From Actinobacteria bacterium 13_1_40CM_66_12 (lineage in GTDB: Bacteria; Chloroflexota; Dormibacteria; Dormibacterales; Dormibacteraceae): a stretch of 14,840 bases of DNA. Positions 7,352 through 13,975 of this stretch are shown here, one piece after another. The number at the start of each line of letters is the position of its first letter. Position 1 is the stretch's first letter. The stretch lies in the NCBI GenBank assembly GCA_001917895.1, contig MNEW01000058.1, forward strand, positions 12,759 through 27,598. Reading direction: 5' to 3'. Position numbers and translations under genes: made by a program. A model generated the notes under the pieces. That model ran no database searches. It saw nothing but the letters and a program-made list of their open reading frames with translations, and was not told the origin of the DNA.

Positions 7352-7622
7352 GAACGTCACCTCCGTGTGGTTTGGCCATCGGCTCGTGGTCAGGCTATGG
7401 GTGCGACGACCGCGCTCGAAACGTGTGCTCCTGACGAAGACGACTGCTGTGGCTCGTGCGTTTCGCACGACCGGACTGCGCTTGTGGACAACTCTTATCG
7501 TGTGACCCACACATAAGTCGGGCAGGCGTATTCGTTCGAGGCCACCGTGATCCCACTCGCCGTCTGTTCCTAGGATGCATTCGGGGCCCGTCACCGAAAT
7601 CCAGGGTTCAGGAGGGTGTTTG
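7352..7622. promoter_or_regulatory. Shared control region between amt-PII and glnA
   Basis: No gene is seen in these 271 bases; they must hold divergent promoters and the leaders of both transcripts. Visible elements are an inverted repeat with a one-base bulge, CTTATCGTGTG (7494-7504) and CACACATAAG (7508-7517), and a perfect 7-bp inverted repeat, TCGTGCG-TTT-CGCACGA (7454-7470), which would lie in the amt leader. A -10-like TAGGAT (7571-7576) lies about 47 bases before glnA, with no good -35. GGAGGG at 7611-7616 is the glnA ribosome-binding site, and GGAGGT (minus strand, 7359-7364) is that of amt. I do not see a clean NtrC site or GlnR box. Confidence 0.6.
7494..7517. promoter_or_regulatory. 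Palindromic operator candidate upstream of amt and glnA
   Basis: CTTAT(C)GTGTG (7494-7504) and CACACATAAG (7508-7517) form a near-perfect palindrome around ACC. Its 13-base core, GTGTGACCCACAC (7500-7512), matches 11 of 13 bases of GTGTGACTCATAC at 11074-11086, upstream of the GAF-PucR gene. TTA lies before both. It is a candidate site for a regulator acting on the nitrogen genes; which protein binds is unknown. Confidence 0.45.
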
Positions 7623-9068
7623 ATGGCAGTTGTGACCAAGGGCGGCAGCAAGACCAGCCCGCGCGAGGTGATCGAGCGCGCGAAGGCCGAGGGCGTTGAG
7701 GTCGTCGACGTGCGTTTCATCGACCTACCCGGTACGTGGCAGCACTTCAGCCTGCCGCTTGGAGAGCTCGATGAAGACAGCTTCGTCACCGGCCTCGGAT
7801 TCGACGGGTCCAGCATCCGCGGCTTCCAGGCGATCGACGAGAGCGACATGATGCTCGTCCCCGACCCGGACTCCGCGACCATCGATCCGGTCCTTTCGCA
7901 CAAGACGCTGTTCTTGATCTGCGATGTCGTCGACCCGATCACCCGCGAGCCCTACAGCCGCGACGCCCGGTTCATCGCTAAGAAGGCGGAAGAGCACCTG
8001 AGGCGCTCGGGTATCGCCGACGTCAGCTACTGGGGCCCGGAGGCGGAGTTCTATCTCTTCAACTCCTTGCGATTCGACCAGAACGCTTTCAGCGGCTACT
8101 ACCACATAGATTCCGACGAAGGCATCTGGAACTCGGGCAAGAACTCCGAGCCGAACCTGGCGTTCCGGCCGCGGCATAAAGAGGGTTACTTCCCGGTGCC
8201 GCCGACCGACAAGCTTCAGGACCTGCGGTCGGAGATCATGCTCAAGCTCATCGAGGCCGGCGTGCAGGTCGAGGTCCAGCATCACGAGGTCGGCACCGCC
8301 GGTCAGGCCGAGATCGATATGCGCTTCGACACGCTCACCAAGATGGGCGACAAGATGATGGTCTACAAGTACGTCATCAAGAACGTCGCCGCGCAGCACG
8401 GCTACGTCGCGACGTTCATGCCCAAGCCTCTTTTCATGGACAACGGCTCCGGGATGCACGTGCACCAGAGCCTGTGGAAGGACGGCGAGAACCTGTTTGC
8501 CGACAAGAGCGGCTACGCGGGACTCAGCCAGACCGCGATCTACTACATCGGCGGGCTGCTGAAGCACGCGCCGGCGCTGCTCGCGCTGTGCGCGCCGACC
8601 ACCAACTCTTACCGCCGGCTCGTGCCGGGATATGAGGCGCCGATCAACCTCGTCTACTCGAAGCGGAACCGCTCGGCGTGCGTGCGCATCCCGATGTACA
8701 CGACCAACCCGAAGGCGAAGCGCATCGAGTTCCGCTCACCCGACCCGGCCGCCAACCCATACCTCGCTTTCGCGTCATGCCTCATGGCGGGGCTAGATGG
8801 CATCAAGCACAAGATCGTTCCACCGGAACCGGTCGACAAGGACATTTACGAGCTCGACGGTGAGGAGAAGGCGAAGATCAAGTCCGTACCGGGTTCGCTC
8901 GGCGAGTCGCTAGATGCGCTCGAGAAGGACAATGCGTTCCTGATCGAAGGCGGCGTCTTCACCAATGACGTGATCGACACCTGGATCGACTACAAGCGCA
9001 AGCGCGAGGTCGACCAGGTGGCGCTGAGGCCGCACCCGTGGGAGTTCATGCTCTATTCCGACGTCTAG
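7623..9068 (+). CDS. glnA: Glutamine synthetase, type I
   Basis: Makes glutamine from glutamate, ammonia and ATP; expected to be a cytoplasmic dodecamer. The 481-residue length is typical of GSI. Visible motifs are the N-terminal DGSSIRGF (61-68), the glutamate/metal block YWGPEAEFYLF (136-146), NGSGMHVHQSL (274-284), the arginine-rich KRNRSACVRIP (347-357), and RIEFRSPDPAANPYLA (367-382). KDIYELDGEE (406-415) aligns with the adenylylation region; Y409 is kept, so adenylylation is possible, though the flanking NLY/PPEE residues differ. Start ATG 7623 has GGAGGG with ideal spacing. An in-frame TTG lies just before it, and longer readings enter noncoding sequence. It is divergent from amt-PII across a shared control region and ends in a clear terminator, so it is probably monocistronic. 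Confidence 0.97.
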   Translation: MAVVTKGGSKTSPREVIERAKAEGVEVVDVRFIDLPGTWQHFSLPLGELDEDSFVTGLGFDGSSIRGFQAIDESDMMLVPDPDSATIDPVLSHKTLFLICDVVDPITREPYSRDARFIAKKAEEHLRRSGIADVSYWGPEAEFYLFNSLRFDQNAFSGYYHIDSDEGIWNSGKNSEPNLAFRPRHKEGYFPVPPTDKLQDLRSEIMLKLIEAGVQVEVQHHEVGTAGQAEIDMRFDTLTKMGDKMMVYKYVIKNVAAQHGYVATFMPKPLFMDNGSGMHVHQSLWKDGENLFADKSGYAGLSQTAIYYIGGLLKHAPALLALCAPTTNSYRRLVPGYEAPINLVYSKRNRSACVRIPMYTTNPKAKRIEFRSPDPAANPYLAFASCLMAGLDGIKHKIVPPEPVDKDIYELDGEEKAKIKSVPGSLGESLDALEKDNAFLIEGGVFTNDVIDTWIDYKRKREVDQVALRPHPWEFMLYSDV

Positions 9069-9089
9069 TCCTCGCTAGCCACCCTCCAG

Positions 9090-9120
9090 AAAGGGCCTCG
9101 GGAAACCGGGGCCCTTTTTC
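9090..9120 (+). terminator. Intrinsic terminator of glnA
   Basis: A 12-bp stem, AAAGGGCCTCGG (9090-9101) with CCGGGGCCCTTT (9106-9117), contains one T-G pair and is closed by a GAAA tetraloop. It ends in TTTTTC and begins 21 bases after the glnA stop. Confidence 0.9.
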
Positions 9121-9203
9121 ACTATTTCGCACCGTTTGATCAACACGCGCGAAATCCGCGCATGAAATAGGCGCGGTTTGATCGAAACGTGCGAAATCGT
9201 CTC
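9121..9203. repeat. Imperfect tandem 23-bp direct repeat between glnA and the PucR-type gene
   Basis: GTTTGATC...GCGAAATC occurs at 9134-9156 and again at 9176-9198, 42 bases apart, with 20 of 23 bases identical. ATTTCGCAC at 9124-9132 is an inverted copy of the end of the second unit (GTGCGAAAT). The stretch lies beyond the glnA terminator and directly behind the stop of the minus-strand regulator. It has no ORF of its own; its role is unknown. Confidence 0.6.
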
Positions 9204-11003
9204 CTACATGCCGAGCATGGCGCGCGCGCGGAGGGCGATCGAGATCGCGACGCGCGTTTCCGGGTCGTCGAGCTGCAGGCCGGTCAAAGACTGGATCCGA
9301 TCGACCCGGTAGCTCATCGAGTTGATGTGGATGCCGAGCTGGCGCGCGGCCGCGCGGCGCACCCACCGCGCCGCTGATAGCGCTTCGAGAGTTTCGAGCA
9401 GTGGGGTGTCCCGCGACTGCGCGTACGTGAGCAGCGTCCCCAGGAGCTCGTCGACGAAGCGGCGGAGCGCGTCCGGACTCTGCACCTCGAGGAGCAGGCG
9501 GAACGCGCCGAGCGACCGGTACGAAGCGACGCGACTCCGCCCGCCGGCGCGGCGCGTGAGCCGGAGCGCCTGTCGCGCCTCGACGTGGGATCGCGCCAAC
9601 TCTCCGACCGAGTTGGCGATGTTGCCGATGCCCACCGAAGCTGTCCCCGGCTTCATCACCGGGGCGGCGCCGGCGAGGACGAGGCCGGCCAGCTTCTCGA
9701 CCGCAGGCAGGTCCGACGCGATCTCGTCCGGGATCAGAAAGACCGCCGACGCCGACCGGACCAGGGTCAGAGCGCCCGGGAATCGGGACCTGATGAGTCC
9801 GCTCAGCGCGGTGTCGAGGCGATCCTGCTGACCACGACCGGCGAGCGCAGCCTCAGTCTCGTCGTCATCCGGCTCCAGCACCACCACCCAGGCGCGGTGG
9901 GGCAGCCGGTGCCCAAGGCGCTCGGCCTGCCTGGCCACCCTCTCGGCCTCATCGCCCTCCATCCCGCCGGCCAGCACCTCCTCGACCAGGTCACCCCGCA
10001 GCCGGCGCTCGACCTCCGCCGCAGCGCGCTCCTTTGACATCTCGAGCGCTAGCACGGTCGAACCGTGCTCGAGGGCTCGCCGCCGACCGTGCGAGTCGAC
10101 GGTCTGCTCATCGACGGCGACCGCGAGAAAGCCGAGCAGGTCGCTGCCGGCCCGCACAGGCACGACGTCGAGCGGGCGCGCGGGCCTGCCGGCATTGATG
10201 CGCACCTCGCGTGCGCCGGCCTGCGCTAGCGGTTGCGGCACATGGATTCGCGGCGGCATGCCGTCCGACGCCTCACCCACTCCTCTGACCCGGTAGCCGT
10301 CAGGCGAATAGAGCGCGGCCCGCCCGCCGGCGAGCGAGCCCACGACCTCGAGGATCGATGAGATGCCGGCGCCTTCGAGCGAGAGCTTCGTGAAGCGTTC
10401 GTGGATATCGTGCGAAAGCTGGATCTCGCCCAGCTGGACCTCCATGCGCCGCTGAAGCTCGCTGCGCTCGAGGATGCCCGCAACCTGCGCAGCGATCGCG
10501 CGCAAGAAGTCGATGTCGCCCGAATCGAAGTCCTTCAGCTCGGCCGTCTGCACGTTGAGCACGCCGACCAGGCGCGGACCCGATTCGATCGGGACCGAGA
10601 GCATCGATTGGAAGCGGTCCTCGTCGAGGCCCGGCACCCATTTCCAATGAGGCTCCTTGCTCACATCGGGGACCACCGCGGGACGCCGGGTCTCGGCCAC
10701 CCAGCCGGTGATGCCCTCGCCCACACGCATGACGACCTTGCCGATCATCTTTTCGTTGAGCCCGTTGGTGGCCGTCAGGAGCATCTCGCGGCCCGGCGGG
10801 GTCAGCAAGTAGAGCGAGCACACGTCCGTGCCCATGGCCGAGGTCGCCTCCCCGATGATGAGCGCGAGCAGCTCGTCCGGTTTCTGCGTCGAGGCGGCCG
10901 CCTGGGCCAGCTTCACCAAGAAGCTCAGCTCCCGCGCGGCCAGGCTGCCGTCGGATTCGAGGTCGATCGGGTTCGTGCGAGCGGCACCGGTCATCACGCG
11001 CAT
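9204..11003 (-). CDS. GAF-PucR family transcriptional regulator
   Basis: Predicted DNA-binding regulator with a ligand-sensing N-terminus; 599 residues from ATG 11003. An N-terminal GAF domain spans about 40-180 (GEGITGWVAETRRPAVVPDV, then SMLSVPI and GVLNVQ). A short helical linker, a second GAF-like or PucR-type sensory region (about 200-330) and a degenerate GGDEF-like CdaR-type region (about 370-490) follow. The C-terminal PucR helix-turn-helix (about 535-599) reads AARQLGIHINSMSYRVDRIQ. In-frame starts further up to 11084 exist, but their codons lack the strong G/C third-position bias of the rest, and the palindrome-like 11074-11086 falls there. I therefore place the start at 11003 or ATG 10994. 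It converges with glnA. Control of the neighbouring nitrogen genes is suggested by the shared site, not shown. Confidence 0.88.
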   Translation of the reverse strand: MRVMTGAARTNPIDLESDGSLAARELSFLVKLAQAAASTQKPDELLALIIGEATSAMGTDVCSLYLLTPPGREMLLTATNGLNEKMIGKVVMRVGEGITGWVAETRRPAVVPDVSKEPHWKWVPGLDEDRFQSMLSVPIESGPRLVGVLNVQTAELKDFDSGDIDFLRAIAAQVAGILERSELQRRMEVQLGEIQLSHDIHERFTKLSLEGAGISSILEVVGSLAGGRAALYSPDGYRVRGVGEASDGMPPRIHVPQPLAQAGAREVRINAGRPARPLDVVPVRAGSDLLGFLAVAVDEQTVDSHGRRRALEHGSTVLALEMSKERAAAEVERRLRGDLVEEVLAGGMEGDEAERVARQAERLGHRLPHRAWVVVLEPDDDETEAALAGRGQQDRLDTALSGLIRSRFPGALTLVRSASAVFLIPDEIASDLPAVEKLAGLVLAGAAPVMKPGTASVGIGNIANSVGELARSHVEARQALRLTRRAGGRSRVASYRSLGAFRLLLEVQSPDALRRFVDELLGTLLTYAQSRDTPLLETLEALSAARWVRRAAARQLGIHINSMSYRVDRIQSLTGLQLDDPETRVAISIALRARAMLGM

Positions 11004-11073
11004 GCGGCTCAACTTACGGCTGCTCACGCGATCAAAGCTCGTGTCAACGGCACAATCAAAGGCTCCCTGGTTA

Positions 11074-11086
11074 GTGTGACTCATAC
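11074..11086. promoter_or_regulatory. Second copy of the amt/glnA palindrome core
   Basis: GTGTGACTCATAC matches 11 of 13 bases of the core at 7500-7512. It lies 71 bases upstream of the chosen start of the GAF-PucR gene and about 95 upstream of the small exported protein, so it could control either or both. The symmetry is weaker than in the first copy. Confidence 0.35.
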
Positions 11087-11088
11087 AG

Positions 11089-11132
11089 GGCCGGGGGCGC
11101 CCAACTCAATTTGGGTACTTCGGGCGCCGGCC
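11089..11132 (+). promoter_or_regulatory. Structured leader upstream of the small exported protein
   Basis: GGCGCCC (11096-11102) can pair with GGGCGCC (11122-11128), extended by GGCC (11089-11092) with GGCC (11129-11132) across a GGG bulge. Inside it, CCCAA (11100-11104) can instead pair with TTGGG (11111-11115). The two foldings share the CCC, so they exclude each other. It lies about 50 bases before the start codon. No known riboswitch class is recognised. Confidence 0.35.
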
Positions 11133-11180
11133 GGGTTCTTCTTGGCCACGGAGGAGGGAGTCTTGTTCGTGGAGGGAAGA

Positions 11181-11618
11181 ATGTCTAAGGTCCGCTTTCT
11201 CTTGGTAGGAGCCGGTGCCGTGTTGGCGCTCGGGACGGGAGGCGTCCTGGCCAGCGTGGGCGCGGTGACTCCCACGAGCTCGGACTCTCATGGGGACGCC
11301 GTCGCGGCCGCTGCCAAAAGCTGCCCCCACGGGCCCAATGGCGTGCACGGCCAATGCGTGAGCGCCATCGCTTCGAGCAAGTCCGAGTCGAAGGGCGAAT
11401 CGGAATCGACCACCGAAAGCACCTGTAACGCCGCCGACACCACCGAAGACGCGTCGGAGACGAAGGCGAGCGCAGCGGAAGACGCATCTGAGAAGACCGC
11501 CAGCACCACCAAGGCTGCCGACAAGACAGAAGGCAAGTCGGAGAAGGCCGCGGCCAAGGCGGAGGACAAGACAGAGAAGAACCAGTGCGAGGCGCCGGAA
11601 ACAGAAACCGCGGATTGA
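11181..11618 (+). CDS. Small exported low-complexity protein, function unknown
   Basis: A 145-residue protein with a clear export signal: a basic start (MSKVR), a hydrophobic stretch (6-29) and a likely cleavage region near ASVGAVTPTSS. The rest is low complexity, rich in Ser, Thr, Ala, Lys and Glu, with KTE/KSE/DASE-like units from about 66 to 133, and is probably disordered outside the cell. Four cysteines remain (48, 59, 82, 136). C48 and C59 flank a His/Gly/Pro patch (CPHGPNGVHGQC) that might form a disulfide loop or bind metal. GGAGG lies five bases before ATG 11181. A TTG at 11163 has its own GGAGG and would add six residues. The gene stands alone between a structured leader and a terminator. 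I do not recognise a family. Confidence 0.75.
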   Translation: MSKVRFLLVGAGAVLALGTGGVLASVGAVTPTSSDSHGDAVAAAAKSCPHGPNGVHGQCVSAIASSKSESKGESESTTESTCNAADTTEDASETKASAAEDASEKTASTTKAADKTEGKSEKAAAKAEDKTEKNQCEAPETETAD

Positions 11619-11640
11619 TCCCAAGGTGGAGGTGGGAACG

Positions 11641-11664
11641 ATGACCTGGGCGGACGTTTCGTAG
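11641..11664 (+). other. Seven-codon micro-ORF with an ideal ribosome-binding site
   Basis: ATG ACC TGG GCG GAC GTT TCG TAG would encode MTWADVS. GGAGGT (11628-11633) stands exactly seven bases upstream. It lies between the exported-protein stop and the terminator at 11691. It may be a translated short peptide, a stabilising element, or chance; no function is claimed. Confidence 0.25.
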
Positions 11665-11690
11665 CAGCGTCGGTACTCATTGTTCGGTTG

Positions 11691-11722
11691 GAGGCGCGGG
11701 CGGGTCCCGCGCCTCTTTATTT
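11691..11722 (+). terminator. Intrinsic terminator after the exported-protein gene
   Basis: A perfect 10-bp stem, GAGGCGCGGG (11691-11700) with CCCGCGCCTC (11706-11715), loop CGGGT, is followed by TTTATTT. It separates the exported-protein unit from the next operon, which starts 20 bases later. Confidence 0.9.
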
Positions 11723-11741
11723 CTGGGGCATGCTATAGGCG

Positions 11742-11930
11742 ATGAAGCTTCTAATCGAAATTCTGCTGGCGATCTTTCTCCATCCCCTGGCCTGGGTCCT
11801 CTGCATCATCAACATCGTCGGGCGAACTGACATGGGCGGCGTGAAGAAGTTGTTATGGATCATCGTCACGTTCTTGTGGGGCGTGGGCCCGATCCTTTAT
11901 CTGCTATTGGCGGACGGTTCTTTCTGGTGA
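11742..11930 (+). CDS. Small membrane protein, PLDc_N-like
   Basis: A 62-residue protein that is almost entirely two hydrophobic helices (about 3-27 and 36-57), joined by a short polar turn (GRTDMGGVKK). The pattern ending in TFLWGVGPILYLLLADGSFW resembles the phospholipase D nuclease N-terminal membrane domain (PLDc_N), a short two-helix module often found alone in high-GC Gram-positive-like genomes. No catalytic residues are present, so no enzyme activity is implied. It starts 20 bases after a terminator and is the first gene of a tight group with the next two. No strong Shine-Dalgarno sequence is seen. The function is unknown; a helper or anchoring role for the hydrolase downstream is only possible. 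Confidence 0.75.
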   Translation: MKLLIEILLAIFLHPLAWVLCIINIVGRTDMGGVKKLLWIIVTFLWGVGPILYLLLADGSFW

Positions 11931-11934
11931 CCTG

Positions 11935-12180
11935 ATGATCGAGGACCGCAGGACCCGAGATCGCGCCGCGACGCGAGCGTTGGTCCTCGGCCTTCTCGGT
12001 CTTTGGTTTGGAATCTTCGCTCCGTTCGCGATCTGGACGGGTGCACGCTCCCTTCAGCGGATCCGGGCATCGGACGGCACCCTGGGTGGAGCCACGTCGG
12101 CCGGGGTCGGGCTGTTTGCCGGCGCGATCGGGCTCGCGGCGGCGCTGCTCGGCATCGCGTACTGGGTCTTGGCCTCGTGA
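11935..12180 (+). CDS. Small membrane protein, DUF4190-like
   Basis: An 81-residue protein with a charged start (MIEDRRTRDRAATR) and two hydrophobic segments (about 15-36 and 54-79), joined by a basic linker (GARSLQRIRASDG). The layout, with ALVLGLLGL at the first helix and a second Gly/Ala-rich helix after a GG turn, resembles DUF4190-type proteins, which have no known function. It starts four bases after the preceding stop, and its own stop overlaps the GTG start of the glycoside hydrolase (GTGA), so the three are surely co-transcribed and coupled. The call rests on pattern alone. Confidence 0.72.
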   Translation: MIEDRRTRDRAATRALVLGLLGLWFGIFAPFAIWTGARSLQRIRASDGTLGGATSAGVGLFAGAIGLAAALLGIAYWVLAS

Positions 12181-13910
12181 CCCGGCGGCGCAACCGCTGG
12201 CGGGTGCCGGCGGCGCTGCTCGTGTTGGTGCTCGCCGCCTGGACGTACCCGGGCGCGGTGCTCGTTTCGATGATCGTCAGGCTCACGCCGCCGCCGACCG
12301 CCTCCGGCCGGGTGCCGCAAGGCGCGCTTTCCTGGCTGCACGTCGCGCACCCGAACGGCGGCGTGCCCTACATCGCCGACGACCAGGGCCGCATGGTGCT
12401 CCTGCACGGCGCCATCCCGGGAGGCTTGATCGACTTCTGGTATGGCGGCAACCCCACGAGGCCGGACCCTCCCCCCTACTACCCGATCGACAGGCAGGCA
12501 TACGACGGCGAGTTTTGCCCGGCCAACACCGCCTTTATGCCCGTGCCACCGCTGTGCAAAGACGACATCGCGAAGATGGCCGCGCTCGGATTCAACTCGC
12601 TGCGGTTGCCGCTTTCGTGGAGCCTCATAGAACCTCAACGGGGACAGTTCAGCCAGGCCTACCTGGGGCGAATCGCGCAGGTCGTGGGCTGGGCGCGCGA
12701 CCAGGGCATGTACGTGATCCTCGACATGCACCAGAACGCGTACTCACGCTATGTCGGCGCGCCCGCGGATGGGACGGCGAACCTTCGCTACTACACTGGC
12801 GCGCCGGCCTGGGCCACGATCACAGACGGATTCCACTCAGAGGCCTACATCAGCAAGCGCGAGGTCAACCCCGCCGTGCTCGAGGCGAACACCAACTTCT
12901 GGTACAACCGCGGCGGCATCCAGGACGAGTACATCGCCTCGGTCGCATTCCTGGCCCAGCGCTTCAAGGGCGACACGACCGTCGCCGGGTACAGCATCTT
13001 CAACGAGCCCTTGCCCGGCTGGAATCTACCCCCCGGTTTCGAAGATCTCCTCTTGTTTCCGTTCTATCGACGAGTCATCGACGCGGTGACCGGTGTCGGT
13101 GATGGGCTTCCATGCTGGAGCGGCGCGGTCATGCCGGCCGTGTGCGGATATCGAGACCTGGGCGTGCACGACCTCAGGCACCTCTTCTTTCTCGACACGG
13201 GCCTGCTGCGCGAGGTGACCGACTTCCCGACCCACCTCGGCCTACCTGTGAGCTCGTACCCGAACCTCGTGCTCGCGATGCATGCGTACACGCATATCTA
13301 CACGCTGGATTCGCTTGCCAAACAAAGGCCTGACCAGGCCGGCTATCCGTTTGGCGGATACGAGCAGAGCTACTCGCTCGCCGAGCGCGAGGCGGAAGCG
13401 ATCGGAGCGGCGCTCTTCGTGGCCGAGTTCGGCAACTCGCCGGAGTGGGACGCGCTCATGCTCACCAACCAGCTCCAGGAGGAGGAACGCCATCGCGTCG
13501 GATTCGCGTTCTGGACGTGGATGGAGAACTGTGGCTCGTGGGGGATGTTCGAGGCGATCGACTGCAGCGACCATTCGCCTCAAGCCAAGTCGAGCGGTTG
13601 CCTGCGGGCGGCGAGGGAACGCCTGCTCTCGCGCGTCTACCCTCGCGCCTCCGCCGATCCGACCTTGACGTATCAGTACGACGCCAATACCGGGGCGTTC
13701 TCGTTGCAAGCCCATGCACGGCCTGGTGACCCGTCGACGATCGTCTACATCCCGCCCGCGGTAGGTGGAGACGTGACCACGTCGGGAGCGGCGTCCCAAT
13801 CGGTCGTGCCCGGAGCCGACGGAAGCCGGCTCGTGACCGTCTCACCCTCGGGCGGCACGTTTTCAGTCGCCGTATCGGCGGCGCCGCTGTCCCTGACAGG
13901 CTGCTCGTGA
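12177..13910 (+). CDS. Membrane-anchored glycoside hydrolase family 5, endoglycoceramidase-like
   Basis: Retaining beta-glycosidase of the GH5 TIM-barrel fold; 577 residues from GTG 12177. A basic start (TRRRNRWR) and one helix (about 10-35) act as signal anchor, placing the enzyme outside the membrane. The barrel shows ALGFNSLRLPLSW (136-148), DMHQ (183-186), the acid/base Glu in IFNEP (E277), MHAYTHIY (368-375) and the nucleophile Glu in VAEFG (E417), then FAFWTWMENC. A beta-rich tail (about 495-577) resembles the C-terminal domain of endoglycoceramidases. C114 and C127 bracket a Pro-rich loop. The GTG overlaps the upstream stop (GTGA). The natural substrate is open: the family includes enzymes on glycolipids, sterol glucosides and other glycosides. 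Confidence 0.88.
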   Translation: MTRRRNRWRVPAALLVLVLAAWTYPGAVLVSMIVRLTPPPTASGRVPQGALSWLHVAHPNGGVPYIADDQGRMVLLHGAIPGGLIDFWYGGNPTRPDPPPYYPIDRQAYDGEFCPANTAFMPVPPLCKDDIAKMAALGFNSLRLPLSWSLIEPQRGQFSQAYLGRIAQVVGWARDQGMYVILDMHQNAYSRYVGAPADGTANLRYYTGAPAWATITDGFHSEAYISKREVNPAVLEANTNFWYNRGGIQDEYIASVAFLAQRFKGDTTVAGYSIFNEPLPGWNLPPGFEDLLLFPFYRRVIDAVTGVGDGLPCWSGAVMPAVCGYRDLGVHDLRHLFFLDTGLLREVTDFPTHLGLPVSSYPNLVLAMHAYTHIYTLDSLAKQRPDQAGYPFGGYEQSYSLAEREAEAIGAALFVAEFGNSPEWDALMLTNQLQEEERHRVGFAFWTWMENCGSWGMFEAIDCSDHSPQAKSSGCLRAARERLLSRVYPRASADPTLTYQYDANTGAFSLQAHARPGDPSTIVYIPPAVGGDVTTSGAASQSVVPGADGSRLVTVSPSGGTFSVAVSAAPLSLTGCS

Positions 13911-13945
13911 AAGCCGCCGACGGCCACAAAAAATAGCCTCGAATC

Positions 13946-13975
13946 AGGGCCGCCCAGAATTGGGCCGGCCTTTCC
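13946..13975 (+). terminator. Likely terminator of the glycoside hydrolase operon
   Basis: GCCCA (13952-13956) and TGGGC (13961-13965) form a stem around GAAT. It is extended by AGGGCC on the left and GGCCTT on the right, with one bulged C. TTTCCT follows. It starts about 36 bases after the hydrolase stop. Confidence 0.6.

Noticed and set aside
7483..7491. TTGTCCACA on the minus strand matches the DnaA box preferred in Streptomyces.
   Set aside because: It is a single copy with no AT-rich stretch and no dnaA/dnaN nearby, so it does not support an origin; it may be chance.
7346..7942. The 199-residue extension of the ammonium transporter frame up to 7942.
   Set aside because: It runs through the amt/glnA control region and antisense to the glnA start; a strong ribosome-binding site and a signal peptide fix the start at 7345 or 7351.
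11004..11084. N-terminal extension of the GAF-PucR protein to ATG 11084.
   Set aside because: Codons here lack the G/C third-position bias of the gene, and the extension would cover the palindrome-like element and a TTGACA-like sequence, so it looks noncoding.
12008..13102. A 364-codon plus-strand ORF overlapping the DUF4190-like and GH5 genes.
   Set aside because: It is Arg/Ala/Gly/Pro-rich out-of-frame sequence, while the GH5 catalytic motifs are in the other frame.
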